A stretch of DNA of 64,000 nucleotides from Rothia sp. (in: high G+C Gram-positive bacteria). GTDB lineage: Bacteria > Actinomycetota > Actinomycetes > Actinomycetales > Micrococcaceae. Each line of letters begins with the position of its first letter. The first letter of the stretch is position 1. Below, piece by piece: positions 27,908 to 35,762 of this stretch. The position numbers and the translations under genes were made by a program. The notes under the pieces are model-generated. The model was not told the origin of the DNA, did not search any database, and saw only the letters and a program-made list of their open reading frames with translations. The DNA lies in contig NZ_JAUNVZ010000007.1 of NCBI RefSeq assembly GCF_030540545.1, forward strand, positions 90,873 to 154,872, read 5' to 3'.

Positions 27908-29269
27908 TTAGCTCCGCGCGGGCAAAATACGCTCCAATGCCGGAACAATAGCACCACGCCAGCAGGCATAATCATGACCGCCGTTAAAGACCGTATAGCT
28001 AATATCCGCATTACTTTCACGCAGCTGGTCAATAAAACGCTCATGCGGCTCGGTCAAAATCCATTCCTGCTGACCGACCTCAATATCCAGGCTCAGGTGG
28101 TTTAGACGGTGCAGTTCATCGGCTTCCTTAAGCTCATTCAGACGCTCAAAAGCAACATCCTGCCAGAGGGAAGAAGACTGTGCAAAGGCACCGCCGAAAG
28201 ACTCCGGGCGGCTGAGCACAGCCAGCAGAGCAGAAAGACCACCCAGAGACTGACCGATGAGGAAAATACGCTCACTGGGCGGAGTTACACCGTGCTCTGC
28301 AGCCAACCAGGGCAGAGCCTGATCCGCAAGGTAGGCACCAATGGGGTTCGATCCGTCCAGTTCCTTCCAGCGGCGCTCGCGACCACCCGAATCCATAAAG
28401 AGAGCGTTGAAGGCGGGCAGACGGGATGCATCGTGCGCGCGCTGCAGGGTTTCCAGCAGACCCAGGCGCAGCCACGCCTCACCGTCAAAGAAAATCACCA
28501 GGGGCGCATCCGGCGCGGGCTCGCCCACGCGCTGAATGCTCACGGGGTGCTGCTCGGGAGCCATATGCCACTCGTACTCGGGCAGCTGATCCAGCTCGTG
28601 CATTTCCAGCACGAACTCGTGCACGGGGGCGTGCTCCAGCTGAACCACGCTCATATGGTGACCCAGGCGGTTCTTCATTTCCAGGGGGTTGTGCACATCG
28701 TACAGGCCGGTGTCGAGCACGCGGCGCAACTGCACCTGATCGCGATCATTCAGCCAAGGCGGAGTGCCGCCGGGCAGCGCCGGAACAAAGCAATAGGAGG
28801 CGCGCCAAGTGGTTTCCATCTGGAAGCTCAGATGCCACCAATCGGTGCCCTCAATACGCTCCATGAGCGAGCGCCCCAGATCCTTTTCGTCGGTAATGCG
28901 ATTGACGAACAGCAGTACCTGCTGAGCCTCGCCATTGCGGTAGAGGAAGGTAACAATACGCTCGGAGTCCAGCTCATTGCCCTGCTCATCACGAGCCACC
29001 TGGACAATGGGGGTGCCCTCGGAGATCAGATCTTCAATGCGGGCGGTAAGCTCCTGCGGGTTCACGGCGCTTTCAATCAGCTCGTGTATCAGGGGCGATT
29101 CCACGCGCGGGGTGGGCGTGGGACGAGGAGTTTTCGGAGGAGTGCGACGCAAACACGCAGCGTATTCCGCCGGGGTCAGTCCGGGAGGGCAATCTCCCTC
29201 GGCTCGGCGAATAACTTCGTCCAGGGCATGCTGAACATCGAGCTGCTGCGGGTTTACTTCAGTGGACAT
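27908..29269 (-). CDS. fes: Enterochelin-esterase-like hydrolase (Fes family)
   Basis: Cytoplasmic serine hydrolase expected to cleave the triserine lactone of the ferric siderophore to release iron. The N-terminal Fes-type domain (DWWHLSFQMETTWRASYCF) is followed by an alpha/beta hydrolase: FFDGEAWLRLG, nucleophile elbow GQSLGGLSALLA (Ser near 343) and GGHDYACWR (His near 431). The protein has a Pro-rich linker (PPKTPRPTPTPR) near residues 48-62. GAAGGA lies 8 nt before the ATG. No signal peptide, consistent with intracellular iron release. It is the first gene of the biosynthetic set. Confidence 0.9.
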   Translation of the reverse strand: MSTEVNPQQLDVQHALDEVIRRAEGDCPPGLTPAEYAACLRRTPPKTPRPTPTPRVESPLIHELIESAVNPQELTARIEDLISEGTPIVQVARDEQGNELDSERIVTFLYRNGEAQQVLLFVNRITDEKDLGRSLMERIEGTDWWHLSFQMETTWRASYCFVPALPGGTPPWLNDRDQVQLRRVLDTGLYDVHNPLEMKNRLGHHMSVVQLEHAPVHEFVLEMHELDQLPEYEWHMAPEQHPVSIQRVGEPAPDAPLVIFFDGEAWLRLGLLETLQRAHDASRLPAFNALFMDSGGRERRWKELDGSNPIGAYLADQALPWLAAEHGVTPPSERIFLIGQSLGGLSALLAVLSRPESFGGAFAQSSSLWQDVAFERLNELKEADELHRLNHLSLDIEVGQQEWILTEPHERFIDQLRESNADISYTVFNGGHDYACWRGAIVPALERILPARS

Positions 29270-29322
29270 AACCCATTCCTTCCATCAGCTGCATTAGCTT
29301 TGAAAAATCTACTCTTCTAAGG

Positions 29323-29354
29323 TACCACTGAGTGTGGTATGAGCATAACGTTAT
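29323..29354 (-). promoter_or_regulatory. Two palindromes in the fes promoter region
   Basis: TACCAC-TGAGT-GTGGTA (29323-29339) and the perfect palindrome ATAACGTTAT (29345-29354) lie 54-85 bases upstream of the fes start. They are operator candidates for the siderophore operon. Neither matches the DtxR/IdeR consensus well. The remainder of the 29270-29606 spacer shows no gene. Confidence 0.4.
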
Positions 29355-29536
29355 ACAGCTTAGAGCTTAGACACGTTGTATCGTGTAGTGACTCGCAGGG
29401 GCTTCAATATTTTTCGAGCACGGGGTACATAGTGAAAAGAGAGAGGCGTGTGACTCGTATCCTCTCCCCTCTTTAGCACCTCGTTAGCACCTATATCTAG
29501 TGGCGTTTTAAATACCTCGTGAGTCCACGCTCTTAT

Positions 29537-29586
29537 AGAGATACTCCCCGTATTCCTCTCGCGAGAAAAATACGGGGAGTATCTCT
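29537..29586 (-). terminator. Terminator of the fepDGC transcript
   Basis: AGAGATACTCCCCGTATT and its exact complement form an 18-bp stem, 21 bases beyond the stop of the ATPase gene. It isolates the uptake genes from the biosynthetic genes. Confidence 0.85.
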
Positions 29587-29606
29587 AACACCGGCTACAA
29601 GCGACA

Positions 29607-30467
29607 CTAGGCAGAAGCGGCAGCCTCGGCACGAGCGGCACTAATACCGTCGGCGGCAATATGAATCTCCTGATCCTCAAAAGGAATAATCAGGGGCGTA
29701 CCCGTGACAGGATCATCAATAATCATCGAATTCAGCTCAAACACCTCACGAATAATCTCGGGGGTCACCACATCCTTCGGCGCGCCCTGAGCAATAATCT
29801 GACCGCGACGCATGAGCACCACATGGGTTGCATAACGGAACGCCAGGTTTAGATCGTGCAGCACCACAGCCACCGTATGACCGTTCGCGTGCAGATCGCG
29901 AGCCAGGTTCAGCACCTCAATCTGGTGGGTAATATCCAGGTAGGTGGTCGGCTCATCCAGCAGAATCAACGGGGTCTGCTGCGCCAGGGTCATAGCAATC
30001 CACACGCGCTGACGTTGGCCGCCCGACAGAGCCTCAATGGGGCGGTCGGCAAGCTCCAACACATTCGCCGCCTTCATAGCCTGCACGCACGCCTGCTCGT
30101 CAGCATCGGACCAGGAGCGCAGCAGAGACTGATGCGGGTAGCGGCCGCGAGCAACCACATCCGCCACGGTTACACCATTGGGCGCCTCCGGAGTCTGAGG
30201 CAGCATCGCCAAAATCTGCGCAATGGCGCGGGACTTCATCTGAGACAGCGGGGTGCCATCCAGACTCACGGTACCGGACTTCGCCGGGATCACGCGCGAC
30301 AGAGTCTTGAGCAGGGTGGACTTGCCGCAAGCGTTCGGACCGAGAATAACGGTCAGCTCGCCCTCCAGCAACTCAAAGTCCACCCCATCCAGCACGCGGT
30401 GCTCGCCGTAGCCAACCACCAGCTGCTCGCCCGCCAAGCGGGATTCATTCTTCTTCTCCACGCTCAT
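29607..30467 (-). CDS. fepC: Ferric-siderophore ABC transporter ATPase (FepC/FecE type)
   Basis: A 286-aa ATPase energising siderophore import. Walker A GPNACGKSTLLK (near 43-54), signature LSGGQRQRVWIAM, Walker B LILLDEPTTYLD and H-loop HDLNLAFRY, all of the FecE/FepC/FhuC class. Overlaps the upstream permease stop by one base, so translation is coupled. The C-terminal 30 residues are Ala/Glu-rich. The family transports catecholates, hydroxamates and others; the choice of enterobactin-type substrate is inferred from neighbours. Confidence 0.93.
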   Translation of the reverse strand: MSVEKKNESRLAGEQLVVGYGEHRVLDGVDFELLEGELTVILGPNACGKSTLLKTLSRVIPAKSGTVSLDGTPLSQMKSRAIAQILAMLPQTPEAPNGVTVADVVARGRYPHQSLLRSWSDADEQACVQAMKAANVLELADRPIEALSGGQRQRVWIAMTLAQQTPLILLDEPTTYLDITHQIEVLNLARDLHANGHTVAVVLHDLNLAFRYATHVVLMRRGQIIAQGAPKDVVTPEIIREVFELNSMIIDDPVTGTPLIIPFEDQEIHIAADGISAARAEAAASA

Positions 30468-31543
30468 TAGGCGCTCTTCCTCTCACGATAAATCAGATAA
30501 ATCAGGTACAGACCGCCAATCGCACCGGTCACAATACCCACCTGCAAAATATGACTACCAAAGGCGTAACGGCCGATCATATCCGAACCCAGCACCAGCA
30601 GGGAACCCATCAGCGCCGCACTGGTAAAGCCCACGCCACTGTCCTTGGACAGGGTCTTAGCAATATGGGGAGCCGCCAGAGCCACAAAAGCCACCGGGCC
30701 GCAGGTTGCGGTCGCCAGGGAAACCAGCAGCACGCCAATAAAGAGCGCCGCCACGCGGTACTTATCCACGTTCACGCCCAAACCCGCAGCCACATTATCG
30801 CCAAAACGAATAGCGCCCAGGGGACGAACCAAAATTAGCAGCAGGGGCACAGCCACAATCATGGCAATCAGCAGGGCGATAGAACGCTCCCAGACAATAT
30901 CGTTCAGATTACCCGCCAGCCAAGAAGCCGCAGTCTGCGCCTGAGTCAGGGAGGCACGCACCACCAGCAGAGAGTTAAACGCCGCCAGGGTCGAGCCCAC
31001 ACCAATACCGACCAGCACCAGGCGGAAGCCCTTCAGACCGGTACGGCGGGTCATAGCCCACACCAGCAGGGAGGTCGCCAAACCACCCACCACAGCGCCG
31101 GCAGCGATCTCCACCGGGCCGGAATTGAAGACAATAATCTGCAGCAGAGCACCGGTTGCCGCGCCATTAGTGAAACCAATAATATCGGGCGAACCCAGCG
31201 CATTACCGCTAATCACCTGGAAAATAGCGCCGGAAAGGCCTAGAGCTGCACCCACCAGCAGAGCAGCCACAATACGAGCCGCACGCTGCTGAACCAGGGT
31301 CACCGCCAGGGGCTTACCCTGACCGAACAGAGCGTTAACGGTATCGCCCAGGCTCAGGGAGTACTTACCCTGCTGCAAACCCCACAGGGACAGAACAATC
31401 AGAGCCGTGAGCAGCACCAGATTCAGCACAAAAGTACGCCAGGGAATCTGGGCACTAATAGCACCGCGCAGGTTCAGCACCGGGCGGTTGGACAGGTCAC
31501 GACCGCGGCGAGCGCCGGTTACAGAAGAGGTAATGCTAGTCAT
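30467..31543 (-). CDS. fepG: Ferric-siderophore ABC permease (FepG type)
   Basis: A 358-aa FecCD-family permease with about nine to ten hydrophobic segments. Family blocks: RAARIVAALLVGAALGLSGA, GNALGSPDIIGFTNGAA, CGPVAFVALAAPHIAK and LGSDMIGRYAF. Pairs with the next permease upstream to form the heterodimeric channel. Its start follows the stop of the upstream permease without a gap. The first 35 residues are hydrophilic and Arg-rich. Confidence 0.92.
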   Translation of the reverse strand: MTSITSSVTGARRGRDLSNRPVLNLRGAISAQIPWRTFVLNLVLLTALIVLSLWGLQQGKYSLSLGDTVNALFGQGKPLAVTLVQQRAARIVAALLVGAALGLSGAIFQVISGNALGSPDIIGFTNGAATGALLQIIVFNSGPVEIAAGAVVGGLATSLLVWAMTRRTGLKGFRLVLVGIGVGSTLAAFNSLLVVRASLTQAQTAASWLAGNLNDIVWERSIALLIAMIVAVPLLLILVRPLGAIRFGDNVAAGLGVNVDKYRVAALFIGVLLVSLATATCGPVAFVALAAPHIAKTLSKDSGVGFTSAALMGSLLVLGSDMIGRYAFGSHILQVGIVTGAIGGLYLIYLIYRERKSA

Positions 31544-32620
31544 TTAGAGCGCCTCCACCTTGGGTCGAGTCATCAGGAAGAGGAAGAGCGGGGCACCCGC
31601 CAGGGTGGCAATAATACCCACCTGAGTCTCTTCGGGAGCAACCACCACACGCGCGAGAACATCGGTCGCCAGCAGCCACACCGGACCCACAATAGCCGAG
31701 CCGATATTAACCCAGAGCACGTCATTACCCAGCAGGGCGCGCACCACAAAAGGCACCGCCAGACCCACAAAACCAATCGGACCCACCGCCGCGGTTGCCA
31801 CACCGGCAAGCACGGTCACACTGATCAGGGTCAGGTTCTGGGTGCGGGAAACGCTCACGCCCAGGCTGGTTGCTGCCTCTTCACCCATGCTCAGGGCGTT
31901 AATTGCGGGAGCCACAATAAAGGCAATGACCACGCCGATCAGAATCACGGGACCAATGGCGGTAAAAATACCCATATCGCGCCCCTCCAGAGAGCCGGCG
32001 GTCCACAGGCGGAACTCATTATAGGCATCCTGGTTAGCAAGAATCAGCGCCTGATTCACCGCCGACAGAGCGGCAGAAATAGCCACACCCGCCAGGGCAA
32101 GTTTCACAATGGAGCCGTCTTTTCCGCGGCCGAGGGTGTAGACCACCACGGCGGCAATAGCGGCACCAATCACGGCGGCAATCATATACTGCCAAATGCC
32201 CATCACGCCGAAAAGCACCACCGAAAGCACCACAGCCACGGCAGCACCGGCGTTTACACCCATCAGGCCGGGTTCAGCCAGGGGGTTGCGGGTCAGAGAT
32301 TGCATGAGGGAGCCGGCAACCGCCAGGGCGGCACCGCAGGCAATGGCAATCAGGGTGCGAGGCACACGCTGATCGAGCACAATAGTGCGGGCGGTTTCAT
32401 CCCCGCCGCCGCTCAGAGCTGCGGTCACCTGGGATTCAGGCAGAGCGTGAGAGCCCACATAGAGAGAGAGCAGCACGCTCACCAGCAGGGCACAACTAAA
32501 AATAATCAGCCAGGCAATGCGGCTACCGGTGCGGGCGCCCCTATTGGTGCCCTTGGTTGCCTGCGCCGGTGTTGATGATTCAACTCCGGTGCCGGGACTT
32601 AGATCTGTGGTTGAACTCAA
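31544..32620 (-). CDS. fepD: Ferric-siderophore ABC permease (FepD type)
   Basis: A 358-aa FecCD-family permease. Blocks: QRVPRTLIAIACGAALAVAG, QSLTRNPLAEPGLMGVNAG, GPIGFVGLAVPFVVRAL and a C-terminal ATLAGAPLFLFLM. TTG start at 32620 with AAGGA 6 nt upstream. First gene of a tight three-gene run fepD-fepG-fepC; a hairpin upstream separates it from the surface-protein gene, so it probably has its own promoter within 32621-32692. Confidence 0.92.
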   Translation of the reverse strand: MSSTTDLSPGTGVESSTPAQATKGTNRGARTGSRIAWLIIFSCALLVSVLLSLYVGSHALPESQVTAALSGGGDETARTIVLDQRVPRTLIAIACGAALAVAGSLMQSLTRNPLAEPGLMGVNAGAAVAVVLSVVLFGVMGIWQYMIAAVIGAAIAAVVVYTLGRGKDGSIVKLALAGVAISAALSAVNQALILANQDAYNEFRLWTAGSLEGRDMGIFTAIGPVILIGVVIAFIVAPAINALSMGEEAATSLGVSVSRTQNLTLISVTVLAGVATAAVGPIGFVGLAVPFVVRALLGNDVLWVNIGSAIVGPVWLLATDVLARVVVAPEETQVGIIATLAGAPLFLFLMTRPKVEAL

Positions 32621-32692
32621 TGATTGTCCTTGAATGACGAAATGTATGTGTTTCTAGGGTGCTTCGATACAGGCCAGAGCCTATTCGCGCAA

Positions 32693-32758
32693 ATGGCGCC
32701 GCTCTCCCCCGCTACCCGTGCAGACTAGTGTGCACGCGCGGAGGGAAAACGGCGCCAT
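32693..32758 (-). terminator. Terminator after the membrane-anchored protein gene
   Basis: Outer arms ATGGCGCCG/CGGCGCCAT, inner arms near GTGCACACTAGTCTGCAC. Followed by only TTT in the minus direction, so it may be partial and allow readthrough into fepD. Confidence 0.6.
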
Positions 32759-32771
32759 CTTTTAAGAAAAC

Positions 32772-33599
32772 TTAGCTGATTTCCTTGCGGTTACGCAGGT
32801 ACAGGAAGACACCGGCACCGACAGCAATCAGTACACCCGCGCCGCCCAGGATCCAGGGCAGGGACGAGGAGCCATTGGAATCGCTGGTGTTCTCAGCAGC
32901 TGCCACAGCGGTGCTGGAAGCGGATGCGCTTGCCGTAGCGGTGGTGGTAGCCTTCGCGGTGGCACTTGCCTTAGCGGTAGCCTTTGCTGCAGTTGCTGCT
33001 GCGCTGGGCTTAGCTTCCTCGGTCTTAGCTGCTTCGGTGGTAGCCTCTGCAGCGGCGGTGGTCTCTTCAGCAGCTGCGGTGCTCTGCTCGGGCTGAGCCT
33101 CGGTCTGCTGCTCTTCCTGAGTATCTTCCTGCTTAGCCTCTACGGTCTCAATGGGGCGAGAGGTCGGAGTATAGGTGAACTCGGGGCTCTTATTGCTGTA
33201 GGGCTGAGTGCCCTTACCCGCTACGTCCTTCGATGCGAGGAAACGCAGGGTGTGAGAACCAGCGCTGAGCTGATCCAGGTATTCCTTATTCAGGGTGAAG
33301 GAAGCGCGTGCGGTACCGCTAGAGTCAGTGTTCATGCTGTACACCACGCATGCGCCCTGAGGAGCATCAGCGGGACAGAGGCTACCATCATCAATCTTCA
33401 CATTGACTTCAGTGTTTTCCGGGAAACCCTTGAGTTCAAAGGTAATCACATCGCCGTTCATAGAAGCGCTGGAGGAAGTACCGGGAGTATTAGAAGATGC
33501 ACCACCCGGGGGCAGTGCGGATACTGCGGAGAAACCCATGGTCAGAGTCAGTGCAGCGCCGGCGGTTGCGGTAGCTGCCTTTGCAAATGCATTACGCAT
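32772..33599 (-). CDS. Cell-surface protein with C-terminal membrane anchor, iron locus
   Basis: A 275-aa protein. I chose ATG 33599, which gives a clean Sec signal (FAKAATATAGAALTLTMGF, then SALP). The N-terminal globular part (about 30-140) looks Ig-like: DVITFELKGFPENTEVNVKI and SAGSHTLRFLAS strands plus a likely disulfide loop LCPADAPQGAC. A stalk of about 90 residues rich in Ala, Thr, Lys and Glu follows, then a transmembrane helix WILGGAGVLIAVGAGVFLYL and a basic end RNRKE. There is no LPXTG motif, so it is anchored by the helix. Placed between fepB and fepD. Role unknown; a siderophore- or haem-binding surface role is only a guess from context. Confidence 0.7.
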   Translation of the reverse strand: MRNAFAKAATATAGAALTLTMGFSAVSALPPGGASSNTPGTSSSASMNGDVITFELKGFPENTEVNVKIDDGSLCPADAPQGACVVYSMNTDSSGTARASFTLNKEYLDQLSAGSHTLRFLASKDVAGKGTQPYSNKSPEFTYTPTSRPIETVEAKQEDTQEEQQTEAQPEQSTAAAEETTAAAEATTEAAKTEEAKPSAAATAAKATAKASATAKATTTATASASASSTAVAAAENTSDSNGSSSLPWILGGAGVLIAVGAGVFLYLRNRKEIS

Positions 33600-33686
33600 A
33601 TTTCTTCTTTCATTCTGTGTGTTGGCGTTTCGAGCCGGGGATTCTTGCACCCTGCCGAAACACCCTCAAAAATCTACGGGGTGAGC

Positions 33687-34724
33687 CTACTTGAGCAGGT
33701 GCTTCTTAACGTCCTCAACAATGCCCTGCAGCAGCAGAGGACCGCCGGTGGAGGTCCACATGGAACCGTCCACGAGCATGACATGATCCTGTTTATAGGC
33801 TTCCAGGTTAGTAAAGCCGCTGGTTTCCTTAGCGCGTTCCAGAGCTTCCTGAGCACCCTCAATACCGGAGACGCCCTGCGCATTGGGGTTAGCCTGGCTT
33901 GCGCCGCCCAGAGTACCCAGGAACATGTAGTCCGCATCAATAGTGTTCAGGTTTTCGCGGGAAACGGGCATGGAGTGACCCTTACCCTTCTTATCCTGGG
34001 AGGCGGGGCGCTTGAGACCCAGATCCTCCAGAGCCTGACCCGCGGGCAGCTCCTTGAGAATCAGCGCGGGGCCGGAACCGGTCCAGCGAACAATCGAGAA
34101 GGTCTTATCGCCATACCGGGGTGCCAGCTGAGCTTTGGTTTCCTCGGTCAGCTTGGCGTAGGCGTCAATAAATTCCTTGCCCTTAGATTCCAGATTTAGG
34201 GCATTAGCAACAATATTGAAGTTGAGTTTCCAATCGCCGCCCGCGTAGCCGCAGTAGACCACGGGTGCAATCTTCTCCAGGGTGGAGTAGGCGTCGGTTC
34301 CCTTGTTAATGCCGGTTGCGTCGGCAAGAATCAGGTCGGGGTTCAGATTACCGATTTCTTCATAATCTACCTGAGCCACAGTACCGACAATCTTAATGTT
34401 CTCGGACTTATCCTTCAGGTAGTTGGGCACACCCGACTGGCCACGACCCGCCACAGAAGCAATAGGAGTAAAGCCCAGTGCCAGTGCGCCGTCCAAGGTC
34501 GGTTCGGAAAGAACCACCACGCGCTGGGGCTTGGCGGGAACGGTTACCTCTTGGTCATCAATATCTTTAATGACGCGGGTTTCACCCGAGCTGGAATCGC
34601 TCGAATTGCTCGAGGATGCGCCACACGCGGACAGACCCAGCACGGCACCGGAAGCTGCCACCAGGCCCAGGAAGGAACGACGGTTCAGCGCGGATGCCGA
34701 ATCGTCAGAACGAAGAAAAGACAT
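33687..34724 (-). CDS. fepB: Ferric-siderophore-binding lipoprotein (FepB type)
   Basis: A 345-aa substrate-binding protein of the TroA-like fold. Signal has twin-arginine motif LNRRSFLGLV and lipobox LSACGA. Mature blocks are VPAKPQRVVVLSEPTLDGALALG, the NLNPDLILADATG segment and a C-terminal TSTGGPLLLQGIVEDV. Delivers the ferric siderophore to FepDG. GAGGGG precedes the ATG. A DtxR-like site lies just upstream (34745-34763). Separated from fepDGC by the surface-protein gene, an unusual arrangement for this family. Confidence 0.92.
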   Translation of the reverse strand: MSFLRSDDSASALNRRSFLGLVAASGAVLGLSACGASSSNSSDSSSGETRVIKDIDDQEVTVPAKPQRVVVLSEPTLDGALALGFTPIASVAGRGQSGVPNYLKDKSENIKIVGTVAQVDYEEIGNLNPDLILADATGINKGTDAYSTLEKIAPVVYCGYAGGDWKLNFNIVANALNLESKGKEFIDAYAKLTEETKAQLAPRYGDKTFSIVRWTGSGPALILKELPAGQALEDLGLKRPASQDKKGKGHSMPVSRENLNTIDADYMFLGTLGGASQANPNAQGVSGIEGAQEALERAKETSGFTNLEAYKQDHVMLVDGSMWTSTGGPLLLQGIVEDVKKHLLK

Positions 34725-34744
34725 AATACCCCTCGGTCAAGGAC

Positions 34745-34763
34745 TAAACTACTCCTTACCTTA
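34745..34763 (-). promoter_or_regulatory. Possible DtxR/IdeR iron box upstream of fepB
   Basis: TAAGGTAAGGAGTAGTTTA (minus strand) agrees at about 13 of 19 positions with the DtxR/IdeR consensus, best in its first half. A second half-site AGGTTAG lies near 34805-34811. The remaining spacer to 34974 shows no gene. Confidence 0.4.
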
Positions 34764-34974
34764 CAGAGATTAGGCGTACGGTGCAAGGAATACAGCCCGT
34801 GTTACTAACCTTTTTCAAACCCTAGCGCGACATTGTGGTAAGAGTCATAGAAATAGTGTCAATAGCCCATTCCCTAGGCGTTTCTGAGCACTGAACCACC
34901 GCTTAAACAAGCTTTAGAGCGCATATGTAAACAGAATGTCACGATCCCCGAACCTAAACAACCGCTCACCAAAA

Positions 34975-35016
34975 AGGGGAGCCCCGTAGCTTCTATACAA
35001 GCTAAGGAACTCCCCT
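34975..35016 (-). terminator. Terminator after rpe
   Basis: AGGGGAG/CTCCCCT outer stem with TAGCTT/AAGCTA inside, then a short U-tract (minus strand TTTTTGG). Confidence 0.75.
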
Positions 35017-35063
35017 CGTATACTCCTCAAGAACCGCAACCGGCTCAGAGAGATAAACCCTCG

Positions 35064-35750
35064 CTAGTGGCAGCAGGTAGCCTTGAAATCAGCCTCCACC
35101 GATTGCGCCGCTGCACGCAACGAAGCAATAGCCGCCTGCGGATCAGCGGTGTTATACACCGAAGACCCCGCCACAAAACAGGTAGCACCCGCCTCGGCAG
35201 CGCGCAGAATAGTTTCCTCGGTAATACCGCCATCCACCTGCAGCACCAGGTCAAGACCCGCACCCTCAATAGCGCGCGCGGCACGGCGAATCTTCGGCAG
35301 AGTCACCTCCAGGAACTTCTGGCCGCCAAAGCCCGGCTCAACCGTCATAATCAGCAGCATATCCAGCTCCGGCAGCATATCCAGATAGGGCTCAACACCG
35401 GTCGCCGGGCGCAACGCCATACCCGCCTTCGCCCCAGACTCGCGCAGAGTACGCGCCAGCTTAATGGGAGCAATAGCGGCCTCCGCATGGAAAGTCACCG
35501 ACTCGCAACCCATCTCAGCGTACTGGGGTGCCCAACGGTCGGCATCCTGAATCATCAGGTGCACATCAAAAGGCACCGGGGAAATCTCGCGCAGGCGCTT
35601 AACCACCGGCGGGCCCCAGGTCAGATTCGGCACAAAATGATTATCCATCACATCAATATGCGCCGCATCAGCGGTGGCGATAGCCTGAAGATCGCGCTGC
35701 AAATTCGCGAAATCAGCCGAAAGAATCGAAGGATTAATAGCGATACTCAT
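35064..35750 (-). CDS. rpe: Ribulose-phosphate 3-epimerase
   Basis: Interconverts ribulose 5-phosphate and xylulose 5-phosphate. TIM-barrel motifs: [53 protein letters not shown] and [11 protein letters not shown]. 228 aa, normal length. AAAGGG lies before the ATG. Downstream member of the def-fmt-rsmB-rpe run, a neighbour set common in actinobacteria. Confidence 0.95.
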   Translation of the reverse strand: MSIAINPSILSADFANLQRDLQAIATADAAHIDVMDNHFVPNLTWGPPVVKRLREISPVPFDVHLMIQDADRWAPQYAEMGCESVTFHAEAAIAPIKLARTLRESGAKAGMALRPATGVEPYLDMLPELDMLLIMTVEPGFGGQKFLEVTLPKIRRAARAIEGAGLDLVLQVDGGITEETILRAAEAGATCFVAGSSVYNTADPQAAIASLRAAAQSVEADFKATCCH

Positions 35751-35762
35751 GGCGTGCCCTTT

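Noticed and set aside
32772-32870. Sortase (LPXTG) anchor in the iron-locus surface protein
   Set aside because: The residues before the helix are SSLPWILGG; no LPXTG-type Thr-Gly pair is present.
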